NCBI GenBank assembly: GCA_031290205.1
Contig: JAITNZ010000264.1
Location: forward strand, 1-13,247
Reading direction: 5' to 3'
DNA length: 13,247 bases
Origin: Spirochaetaceae bacterium
Lineage (GTDB): Bacteria; Spirochaetota; Spirochaetia; Treponematales; Breznakiellaceae
A program made the position numbers and the translations under genes. Of this stretch, positions 1 through 6,324 are shown piece by piece (within the stretch, counting starts at the first letter, position 1; each line of letters opens with the position of its first letter). A model generated the notes under the pieces. That model saw nothing but the letters and a program-made list of their open reading frames with translations. It was not told where the DNA came from and made no database searches.

Positions 1-216
1 ATCTGAAAATCTATCGATGAGCGTATTGATATTGTGTATTTTTGGGATATTATCGTCAAGATAGAGCAGATACAAACCTTTTACCAATTTTTCCAACGCT
101 TGCTGGCAGCAGAACAGCAGATATAACCAGCGCCCGCTCCGATACATCGCCTCCGCCGTGGTCAAATCTTCCATGGCGTAATCATACCATAAAGTAAATT
201 TTTGTTCAATTGTCAT
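1..216 (-). CDS. HEPN-domain protein (N-terminal part, runs off the window)
   Basis: The first 72 residues of a protein are read from an ATG at 216; the gene continues past the left edge. The visible part has the HEPN pattern: an N-terminal helix with YAMEDLTTAE, then RSGRWLYLLFCCQQALEKLVKG, read here as RSGRW, LLFCCQQALEKLVKG, then IPKIHNINTLIDRF, which matches the usual 'H-x-L/I-x-x-L' end of the helical bundle. HEPN proteins of this type are small all-helical proteins, many of them partners of minimal nucleotidyltransferases in toxin-antitoxin pairs and some of them RNases. Which kind this is cannot be decided because the C-terminus and its next neighbour are missing. The start lies 9 nt after the topA stop codon, with a GGGGG Shine-Dalgarno overlapping that stop, so it is probably co-transcribed and translationally coupled with topA. 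Confidence 0.8.
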   Translation of the reverse strand, partial: MTIEQKFTLWYDYAMEDLTTAEAMYRSGRWLYLLFCCQQALEKLVKGLYLLYLDDNIPKIHNINTLIDRFSD

Positions 217-225
217 CGCCGCCCC

Positions 226-2373
226 CTACTCTTCATCCGCGCTGTGCAGATACTCGCAATCGGGGTTGATGCATGCCTTGTGGCTGCCGTTGCGTTTATC
301 ATACTTTTCGACGAGAAACCAGTTGCATTTCGGGCAGCTCTGAGTTAAGGGCTTGAAGTGCGTAATAAAATCGCATTCGGGATATTTCACGCAGCCGTAA
401 AATTTCTTGCCGCGCCCCTTCGACCTGCGCTCGATAACATCGCCCCCGCATTTCGGGCAGGCGGCGAGGGGGATGGATTTTGCGTTTCTGCATGCCGGAA
501 AGCCCGAACAGGCAAGAAAATAGCCGTATTTGCCGAGTTTTTTAACCATCGCCTTCCCGCATTTATCGCAAACTTCGTCGGTGGACTCGTCAAAAGAGCC
601 TTTCTGCGATTCAAGAGTGAGGGCGACCGCATCGACTTTCCGCTTAAACGGGTCGTAAAATGCGCGTATCATATCGGGCCACGAGCGGCTCGCTTGGGGG
701 TCTTCTACTTCGTCAAGCCCTTTTTCCATATTGACGGTAAAATCAACATCGACAACATCGCCAAAGTTTTCGACGAGCATATCGCAGATGAGCCTGCCGA
801 GCATTGTCGGGACAAGCTGCCGGTTTGAGCGCTGCACATAGTAACGTTCAAGGAGGAGCGAGATCGTCGGCGCATAGGTTGAGGGGCGCCCGATGCCTTT
901 TTCTTCGAGCATTTTTACGATGGAAGCGTCGGTAAAACGCGGCGTTCCCTGCGTCCAGTGCTGTTCGGGAATAAAACAGCGCAGGGCGAGTTTATCGCCT
1001 TTTTGTATCGCGGGGAAAGAAAATGCCTTATCCTCTTTCGAGGCAAGCACATTCAGCACTTTGAGGAAGCCTTTTTCGACGATACGGGTTCCCGTTACGC
1101 GGAAGAGCGCCTCTCCCGCACATATATCGGCGCTGATAGTCTTCGTTTTAGCATTGGTCATCTGGCTTGAAACAAAGCGTTCCCAAATAATCGAATACAA
1201 GCGCAACTGATCCCGCGTAAGATATTTTTTCATATCATCAGGCGTATTGCTCGTATAGGTGGGGCGTATCGCCTCGTGCGCGTCCTGCGCCGTTTTACCA
1301 ACCGCATAATTACGCGCCGACTCGGGCAGCTCCGCGGGATATTCTTTTGCTATCCAGTCCCGCAGCTCTGTCAGCGCCGTTTGCGATATACGAACACTAT
1401 CGGTCCTCATGTAGCTAATCAAACCGATACGCGACCTGCCTATGTTGACGCCTTCATACAACTGCTGGGCGACCTGCATCGTCTTCTTACTGGTAAAGCC
1501 GAGCCTGTTTGCCGCCGTCTGCTGCAAAACCGACGTCGTAAAAGGTGGTTTCGGATGAAGCGTCTTTTCAGTTTCCCGAATGTCAGACACAACAAAACTT
1601 TCATCTCTAATTGTCTTGATGATATACTGAGCGTCCGATTCTTTTTTTAAGTCAGCTTTTTCGCCCTGCCAGCTAATCAGCATAGCGCGGAATAAGACAT
1701 TCTTCTGTTTGAACTCGGCTTCGAGCGACCAGTATTCTTCGGGTATGAACGATTCGACTTCCTTCTCGCGCTCGCAGATGATTCGTAAAGCGACTGATTG
1801 GACACGCCCTGCGGAGAGTCCGTTTTTTACTTTTTTCCAGAGGAGGGGAGACAGGCTATAGCCGACGAGCCGGTCGAGGACGCGGCGTGCTTTTTGCGCG
1901 TCAACCTTTGCCGTATCGATGCTGACGGGGTGGGCGACGGCATTTTTGATTGCCTCCGGCGTAATCTCGTTAAAACTGATTCGGGAGATAGCAAGCGCGG
2001 CGTTTTTTGCCGAAATCGCTTTTTGCAGATGCCAGGCGATAGCCTCACCCTCGCGGTCATTATCAGAGGCAAGCATCACGGCGTCTGATTTTTTTGCGTC
2101 GCGTTGCAATTCCTGAAGCAGCTTTGCCCTGCCCCGCACCGTGATATATTCCGGCTCGAAATCATGCGCGACATCGATAGCCATGCGCGACTTGGGCAGG
2201 TCGATGAGGTGCCCCATGGAAGCCTTGACCATATAGGAAGCGCCCAAGTATTTTTCGATAGTCTTCGCCTTTGCCGGCGACTCAACGATGACCAGCGTCA
2301 TCTTCTTGCGTTTTTTTACCGCCGCCTTCGGCTTTGCCTTCGCCTTTACTTTTTCTTTTACCTTTTCAGCCAT
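226..2373 (-). CDS. topA: DNA topoisomerase I (type IA)
   Basis: A complete 715-residue TopA that relaxes negative supercoils through a tyrosine-DNA intermediate. A lysine/alanine-rich tail (residues 1-24) precedes the Toprim domain (MTLVIVESPAKAKTI, with Glu31; metal-binding DND and Glu at 104-108). SAGRVQS follows at 187-193. The catalytic tyrosine is Tyr321 in ISYMRTDS, and EKGIGRPSTYAPTI lies near 491-504. The C-terminus has three C4 zinc ribbons: Cys602/605/622/628, 639/642/661/667 and 680/683/701/706. Length is normal (Bacillus TopA is about 690). The ATG at 2373 has AGG a few bases upstream; an in-frame ATG at 2301, right at the Toprim domain, is a possible alternative that would drop the basic tail. 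The gene starts 16 bp after omptin A, so it probably depends on transcription through the omptin cluster. It is a housekeeping gene and fixes the ancestral locus. Confidence 0.98.
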   Translation of the reverse strand: MAEKVKEKVKAKAKPKAAVKKRKKMTLVIVESPAKAKTIEKYLGASYMVKASMGHLIDLPKSRMAIDVAHDFEPEYITVRGRAKLLQELQRDAKKSDAVMLASDNDREGEAIAWHLQKAISAKNAALAISRISFNEITPEAIKNAVAHPVSIDTAKVDAQKARRVLDRLVGYSLSPLLWKKVKNGLSAGRVQSVALRIICEREKEVESFIPEEYWSLEAEFKQKNVLFRAMLISWQGEKADLKKESDAQYIIKTIRDESFVVSDIRETEKTLHPKPPFTTSVLQQTAANRLGFTSKKTMQVAQQLYEGVNIGRSRIGLISYMRTDSVRISQTALTELRDWIAKEYPAELPESARNYAVGKTAQDAHEAIRPTYTSNTPDDMKKYLTRDQLRLYSIIWERFVSSQMTNAKTKTISADICAGEALFRVTGTRIVEKGFLKVLNVLASKEDKAFSFPAIQKGDKLALRCFIPEQHWTQGTPRFTDASIVKMLEEKGIGRPSTYAPTISLLLERYYVQRSNRQLVPTMLGRLICDMLVENFGDVVDVDFTVNMEKGLDEVEDPQASRSWPDMIRAFYDPFKRKVDAVALTLESQKGSFDESTDEVCDKCGKAMVKKLGKYGYFLACSGFPACRNAKSIPLAACPKCGGDVIERRSKGRGKKFYGCVKYPECDFITHFKPLTQSCPKCNWFLVEKYDKRNGSHKACINPDCEYLHSADEE

Positions 2374-2389
2374 TTTACCTCACATTTTT

Positions 2390-3457
2390 TTATCTTGCCC
2401 AGTTTACTCTATATTGCGCCGTTAATGCTACATCGAAAGCGTGGTAGGATGCGCCGACCGAGCTTCCGGCTTCTTTATAGCCTATCCCGCGCGCAGCCTT
2501 CACATATCGATAGGAAGTGGAAAACGACAGGGAAAGAAAATCTTTGGGCGTCCAAGCGAACTCCAACTTTGGCTCGACAAACAATCCGCCGAACATGAGG
2601 AATACAATATCCATATCACGCAGAAGATGATTATCAATATTATCAGCTATGATGAGCGGCGTAATCGCAAAAGAAAGGGTAATATCGAAATAGGGGTTAA
2701 ACTTCCCGTAAAAAGCGAACATCGGAGCAATGATATGCCACATTTGACGATATCGACAAGATTCAATAGGCTCCTCAAAATACATGTGTCCGCCATTGCT
2801 CTGTGGATATACGAAGGATCCGCCTAACGCAGTCCATGCGAAGTGCATAAAATGATACTCAAGAGACATTTTTAATACCATAGACTGTGACAATCGATAT
2901 GACATGCCGAAATTGGCATCAAGGAGCATCGCACGCATGGTTATATTATCATGAGCAGAATAGTATATCAGCCAATCAGGATAATCATACTCTAACCAAT
3001 CGCTGTCTTGCATGATTCCGGTTTTTCCCAGAAATCCAAACTTAATCGCCGCCGCCGCAAAAAACCCCCACTTGGCTTCCGGTTTTTGCCAAGCAAGCGC
3101 CGCGTTAAGCCCCGCATAGCCTATGGGCTTTATATCCCAGAGCAATTCACTGAGGAGGTTATCGGAACCAAGCGCCTTGTAGACCACTTCCACCCCCTGT
3201 CCATGGAGCAAGCCCAGCGAAGCCCCCAGCGAAAACTGGAAGTTTTTTCCCCCCGCTGTCAGTTCCTGCGCCGCCTGCTCCTGCGCCGGCACGTTTTGCG
3301 CCGCCAGAGCCAGGATGAAAAGAAGAAGGGGGAGAAGCGGGGGATGGGGAAAGATTTTACTCCGCGAGGGCGCGAGGGCGCCCTGCGGGCATGTTGCCGT
3401 CTGTTTGTTTTGCTCTGAATTATTACTCTGTTTCCAAGTTATATCATTATCACTCAT
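2390..3457 (-). CDS. Omptin-family outer-membrane protease, paralogue A
   Basis: A 355-residue predicted outer-membrane beta-barrel aspartyl-type protease. The order of motifs matches E. coli OmpT: SLGASLGLLHGQGVEVVY near 76-93, the catalytic pair D151-S-D153 (OmpT Asp83/Asp85), TALGGSFVY at 209-217 and the D275-N-H277 dyad (OmpT Asp210/His212). A hydrophobic signal segment (about 41-53) ends in NVPAQ. The 34 residues before it are unusually long and hydrophilic; no ATG, GTG or TTG lies between Met1 and the hydrophobic stretch, so Met1 is kept. The Shine-Dalgarno is weak (GGA). The protein ends YRVNWAR instead of the aromatic residue common in barrel proteins. Family membership rests on motif alignment by eye. 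It lies upstream of topA by 16 bp and follows omptin B by 140 bp. Activity and substrates are unknown. Confidence 0.85.
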   Translation of the reverse strand: MSDNDITWKQSNNSEQNKQTATCPQGALAPSRSKIFPHPPLLPLLLFILALAAQNVPAQEQAAQELTAGGKNFQFSLGASLGLLHGQGVEVVYKALGSDNLLSELLWDIKPIGYAGLNAALAWQKPEAKWGFFAAAAIKFGFLGKTGIMQDSDWLEYDYPDWLIYYSAHDNITMRAMLLDANFGMSYRLSQSMVLKMSLEYHFMHFAWTALGGSFVYPQSNGGHMYFEEPIESCRYRQMWHIIAPMFAFYGKFNPYFDITLSFAITPLIIADNIDNHLLRDMDIVFLMFGGLFVEPKLEFAWTPKDFLSLSFSTSYRYVKAARGIGYKEAGSSVGASYHAFDVALTAQYRVNWAR

Positions 3458-3525
3458 TGCTCATTCCACACAAAAAAATATTTCCCGATAGTCAAATCTT
3501 TCATCACTCATCACCGTTCACTCAT
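3450..3525. repeat. Three copies of TCACTCAT upstream of omptin A
   Basis: TCACTCAT (ATGAGTGA on the minus strand) occurs at 3450-3457, 3504-3511 and 3518-3525. The first copy forms the start codon of omptin A. The second opens a 16-codon reading frame (3461-3511, minus strand) whose stop lies just 3 nt before the omptin A start, so it could act as a leader. An inverted repeat, GATGCG-A-CGCATC, lies at 3529-3541. This 140-bp gap holds no larger gene. Whether these are operators, a leader peptide or chance is not known. Confidence 0.35.
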
Positions 3526-3551
3526 TCTGATGCGACGCATCGTATTAGACA

Positions 3552-3595
3552 CCCATTTCCTTATCGAACGGAAGGCGTAAAAGTGCCTAAGGCAC
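3552..3595 (-). repeat. 3'-end repeat, copy after omptin B
   Basis: This copy directly follows the omptin B stop codon. Read on the minus strand it has the hairpin GTGCC-TTA-GGCAC (3583-3595), TTTTA, then CCTTCCGTTCGATAAGG. The same layout occurs at 5183-5226 and 6282-6324. The stem is only 5 bp, so it is not a convincing terminator alone, but the T-run after it is typical of attenuator-like structures. Confidence 0.6.
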
Positions 3596-3597
3596 AC

Positions 3598-4605
3598 TCA
3601 GTCTACCCTGAATTTTGCGCCTAATGCTACATCAAAAGCCTGATAAGACCCGCCGCCGCTGTTTTTAGATAAAACGGGATTACTATCCTTATTCTGGAGC
3701 GCGTCGCCGCGTGTGCGTACATTTTTATAGGCAACAGAAAAAATCAGCGAAATAAAATCTCGGGGCGTCCACGAAAAAACCATCTTGGGCTCGATAAAGA
3801 ATCCGCCTAACGACATATTCATGACAGTGATCATTACCGGTTCGTACAAAAGATGCCGGTCTTCTGTAGCACACCACAAGAAGGGGCTTATTTTGACAGA
3901 ACACTCTATATCGAAATAGCGATTAAGTTTTCCGTTCAGGGCAAGCGCCGGAGAAATGATATGCCAAGTCTGTTGGTAACTGACAATATCCCCATCCGGC
4001 ATATATTTGTGACCGCCTTGTCCATCTGGATATAAGAGTGAGGCGCCTGACGCAATCCACGAGAACCAAATATAATCATAGGCAAGATATGCTTTGATAA
4101 CCATGAAGTCGGTCAATCGGAATGACGCGCCTACAGCGGCGTCAATCAGCATCGCGCGCTCGGTTTTGTTGCTACTAACAGAATAGTGGGTGAGGTAAGC
4201 CGGGTATGCAGTGTCCGTCCAATCGCGGTCTTGCATAACGCCGCTACCCCCCGGAAATCCAAACTTAAAATGAGCGTCTGTAAAAAATCCCCACCTGTTC
4301 CCCTGTTTTTGCCAATTAAGACTTATATCTACACCCGCAAGCCCGAGCGGATCGAGATACCAGAGCAATTGGCTTAATGGATTGTCGGTCGTTGCCCCCT
4401 TATAGACTATCTCTTCCCCCTGCCCCGAAAGCAAGCCCAGCGAAGCCCCCAGCGAAAGCTGGAAGGCTCCTTTTCCCGCCACCGTCAATTCTTGCTCTGA
4501 CTGCTCCTGCGCCGGCAGAGTCTGCGTGCAAATGAAGAGAGAAAAGAGAAAAATGACCGCCAGAGGCGGTTTCGGCATTGCCTTCGCTTTTAAATGGGCG
4601 TTCAC
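3598..4605 (-). CDS. Omptin-family outer-membrane protease, paralogue B
   Basis: A 335-residue paralogue of omptins A and C. The signal peptide is LAVIFLFSLFICTQTLPAQ (residues 15-33) with likely cleavage near PAQ. SLGASLGLLSGQGEEIVY follows at 51-68, with the OmpT Glu27 equivalent at Glu65. The catalytic pair is D126-R-D128 and the dyad is D249-R-H251. The start is a GTG at 4605 with AAGG about 8 nt upstream; an ATG nine codons later has only a very close AAGG and is less likely. The protein ends KFRVD, without the terminal phenylalanine of paralogue C, which may weaken recognition by the barrel-assembly machinery. The OmpT LPS-binding arginines are replaced here by Trp and Thr. It lies 36 bp downstream of the hypothetical gene, so the two are probably co-transcribed. 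Confidence 0.85.
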   Translation of the reverse strand: MNAHLKAKAMPKPPLAVIFLFSLFICTQTLPAQEQSEQELTVAGKGAFQLSLGASLGLLSGQGEEIVYKGATTDNPLSQLLWYLDPLGLAGVDISLNWQKQGNRWGFFTDAHFKFGFPGGSGVMQDRDWTDTAYPAYLTHYSVSSNKTERAMLIDAAVGASFRLTDFMVIKAYLAYDYIWFSWIASGASLLYPDGQGGHKYMPDGDIVSYQQTWHIISPALALNGKLNRYFDIECSVKISPFLWCATEDRHLLYEPVMITVMNMSLGGFFIEPKMVFSWTPRDFISLIFSVAYKNVRTRGDALQNKDSNPVLSKNSGGGSYQAFDVALGAKFRVD

Positions 4606-4641
4606 CTTTCACCCTTCTCTGCTCTTTTTTCGTTAATACAA

Positions 4642-5154
4642 TTACAGTTCTTCATCCCAGCCATTGCCAATCTCCCAGTGTACATCCTGCACAACATGCA
4701 CGTTCTGCCCCTGTAAATCAAATTCATCAATAACCAAATCCTTAATTTCATCCGTCATCCACGTTCCGCACATAATTCTAAAACTTCCGTCCGCGTTTTG
4801 GAAAACTCTTCCCCTCGGCGTTAAGGTATAATCAGTATAATAGACGCTGTCTTTTACCCCTTTCGCTCTATCACGCATCTCTTGCTTTTTCCACCAATTC
4901 TTATGCAGTGTCCGCACCGTTTTATTCCCTTTAGAGTTCGGGATAAGTTCTGTAACGCCAATCTTTGTTACCCCAAACAACTCATCTACTTCACTATCAT
5001 ACCAGAAAATTCCTACTTTAGGCTCATCCTGACTATCCATAAAACTCCGCATTAAGTCCATAATGTCTTTTCTTTCCTGAACACCCAACGCGCCACAGGC
5101 GCCTTCAACCTTGCCTTGAGTAAGAAATAGGCGTTCATTCTTCATGTTCTTCAC
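4642..5154 (-). CDS. Hypothetical protein within the omptin cluster
   Basis: I do not recognise this protein firmly. It is about 170 residues if started at the GTG at 5154, with no signal peptide or membrane segment, so probably cytoplasmic. A core starts at KVGIFWYDSEVDELFGV and includes TPRGRVFQNADGSFRIMCG and an acidic end (VHWEIGNGWDEEL). The KVGIFW...PRGRV arrangement recalls a scattered family of uncharacterised proteins, but that is memory, not a search. The start is uncertain. GTG at 5154 has GAGGGG about 12 nt upstream. ATGs at 5061 and 5043 sit close to the recognisable core, and the one at 5043 has GGAG 4 nt upstream; the first 31 residues may not be translated. Its upstream region resembles that of omptin C, so it may occupy a slot created by the same duplication. 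Confidence 0.6.
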   Translation of the reverse strand: MKNMKNERLFLTQGKVEGACGALGVQERKDIMDLMRSFMDSQDEPKVGIFWYDSEVDELFGVTKIGVTELIPNSKGNKTVRTLHKNWWKKQEMRDRAKGVKDSVYYTDYTLTPRGRVFQNADGSFRIMCGTWMTDEIKDLVIDEFDLQGQNVHVVQDVHWEIGNGWDEEL

Positions 5155-5182
5155 TTGATTCTTTATCCCCTCTTGCTTGCCG

Positions 5183-5226
5183 CCCGTCTTCTTATTGAAC
5201 GGAAGGCTTAAAAGCGCCTGAAGCGC
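5183..5226 (-). repeat. 3'-end repeat, copy overlapping the end of omptin C
   Basis: This copy overlaps the last codons of omptin C. Its hairpin at 5214-5226 reads GCGCT-TCA-GGCGC on the minus strand, followed by TTTTA and CCTTCCGTTCAATAAG. Compared with the other two copies the second base pair changes from T-A to C-G, a compensatory change that favours a real RNA or DNA stem. The TAA inside TTTTAA is the omptin C stop. Confidence 0.6.
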
Positions 5227-6254
5227 ACGCTTATTGCTATATCAAAAGCACGATAGCCTGCGCCGAATCCATCGTTATATTCCTTCGTGCTTGCCGGCGT
5301 CGTGCCTACGGCTTGCTGGACATATTTCGCGTTCCCTCGGATGCCGCTGATGTTTCTATAGGAAGCGGAAAGCGACAGGGATAAAAAATCCTTAGGCGTC
5401 CAAGAGAACACCAGCTTAGGCTCGATAAACAGTCCGCCTTTCAGGTCAAAGAAAATATCCAAGCTTCGCAGAAGATGATTGTCGATCGCGTTGGAAAAAA
5501 TAAGCGGGCTTAGCGCAAGAGAAAATGTTATATCGGAAGCGGGCAAAAACTTCCAGTATAGGGCAAGCGCCGGAGAAATGATATGCCAGGTTTGCCTGTA
5601 TGTTCCAACATCGCCGACTCCAAGCTTTTCTATAGGATAGTGACCAGTGCCACCAGGTGGAGGAGGATACAGAAAAGACCCGCCGGACGCTGTCCAGGCG
5701 AACCGGATAAAATCGTAGGAAAAATATGCTTTTAATACAAAGGACTCGGTCAATCGAAAAGATGCGCCGAGGGCGGCGTCAATCAGGAGCGCGCTCTCGG
5801 TTCTATTGTCATGAACGGAATAGTCTGTCAGCCAAGCAGGATAATCATTGCCACGCCAATCCCTATCCTCCATGATACCGCTTTTCCCTGGAAACCCAAA
5901 CTTAACCGAACCGTCCGTGAAAAATCCCCACCGGCTCGCCGGTTTCTGCCAATCAAGACGCAGAGCCACGCCGGCATAGCCTGTAGGCTTGAAATCCCAG
6001 AGCAATTGGCTTAGTTTCCGCTCGGACCCCGGTTCCCAGAAGACGAGCTCTTCCGCCTGCCCGTGCAGCAAGCCTAGCGAAGCCTCCAGCGAAAGCTGAA
6101 AGTTTTTTCCCCGCACCGCCAATTTCTGCGCTGCCTGCTCCTGCTGTGCGGGCAAGTTTTGCGCCGCCAGCGCTAGGATGAAGAGAAGAAGGGGATGGGG
6201 AATGGGGGATGGGGGATGGGGAAAGATAACACTCTGAAAACTTTTTTTACACAT
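5208..6254 (-). CDS. Omptin-family outer-membrane protease, paralogue C
   Basis: A 348-residue omptin paralogue, the first of the three in transcription order. The start is ATG 6254 with AGG 9 nt upstream. A proline-rich stretch encoded by 7-bp repeats (about residues 12-20) is followed by the hydrophobic LLLFILALAAQNLPAQ, a signal peptide. SLEASLGLLHGQAEELVF lies at 55-72, the catalytic pair is D130-R-D132 and the dyad D258-N-H260. It is the paralogue closest to OmpT in the pocket: the equivalents of Glu27 (Glu69), Asp97 (Asp144) and Arg138 (Arg184) are kept. It ends RFRRF, with the C-terminal phenylalanine expected of an outer-membrane barrel. Its start lies 61 bp after the dprA stop. Family assignment is confident; substrate and activity are inference. 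Confidence 0.87.
   Translation of the reverse strand: MCKKSFQSVIFPHPPSPIPHPLLLFILALAAQNLPAQQEQAAQKLAVRGKNFQLSLEASLGLLHGQAEELVFWEPGSERKLSQLLWDFKPTGYAGVALRLDWQKPASRWGFFTDGSVKFGFPGKSGIMEDRDWRGNDYPAWLTDYSVHDNRTESALLIDAALGASFRLTESFVLKAYFSYDFIRFAWTASGGSFLYPPPPGGTGHYPIEKLGVGDVGTYRQTWHIISPALALYWKFLPASDITFSLALSPLIFSNAIDNHLLRSLDIFFDLKGGLFIEPKLVFSWTPKDFLSLSLSASYRNISGIRGNAKYVQQAVGTTPASTKEYNDGFGAGYRAFDIAISVRFRRF
6191..6221. repeat. Heptanucleotide tandem repeat in the omptin C signal sequence
   Basis: Four tandem copies of a 7-bp unit lie at 6191-6197, 6198-6204, 6205-6211 and 6212-6218, plus three bases of a fifth. The unit is GGGGATG on the plus strand; the second copy reads GGGAATG. They fall inside the first 20 or so codons of omptin C, after the ATG. 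Seven is not a multiple of three, so gain or loss of one unit would shift the reading frame. Omptin A has one unit at the same place (around 3340-3350); the difference of three units equals 21 bp and keeps both genes in frame. Confidence 0.85.
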
Positions 6255-6281
6255 TATTCATACCTTTTACCTTCTTGTCCC

Positions 6282-6324
6282 CCGTTTTCTTATCGTCCGG
6301 AAGGATTAAATGTGCCTAAGGCAC
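6282..6324 (-). repeat. 3'-end repeat, copy overlapping the end of dprA
   Basis: This copy supplies the last codons and the TAG stop of dprA. On the minus strand it has the hairpin GTGCC-TTA-GGCAC (6312-6324), then ATTTA, CCTTCCGGACGATAAG and AAAACGGG. It matches the copies after omptins C and B although the genes it ends are unrelated, so the similarity is not explained by omptin paralogy alone. Confidence 0.6.

Noticed and set aside
358..828. Plus-strand open frame of 156 codons
   Set aside because: It lies wholly within topA on the opposite strand, with no ribosome site and no family resemblance. The same applies to the other plus-strand frames inside topA, the omptins, dprA, the permease gene and the transglutaminase-like gene.
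3583..3595. Rho-independent terminator after omptin B
   Set aside because: The stem is only 5 bp and the T-run is four bases. The following genes seem to need read-through, so I call it a repeat, not a terminator.
4400..4612. 70-codon minus-strand frame overlapping the start of omptin B
   Set aside because: It is an out-of-frame reading of the omptin B signal region.
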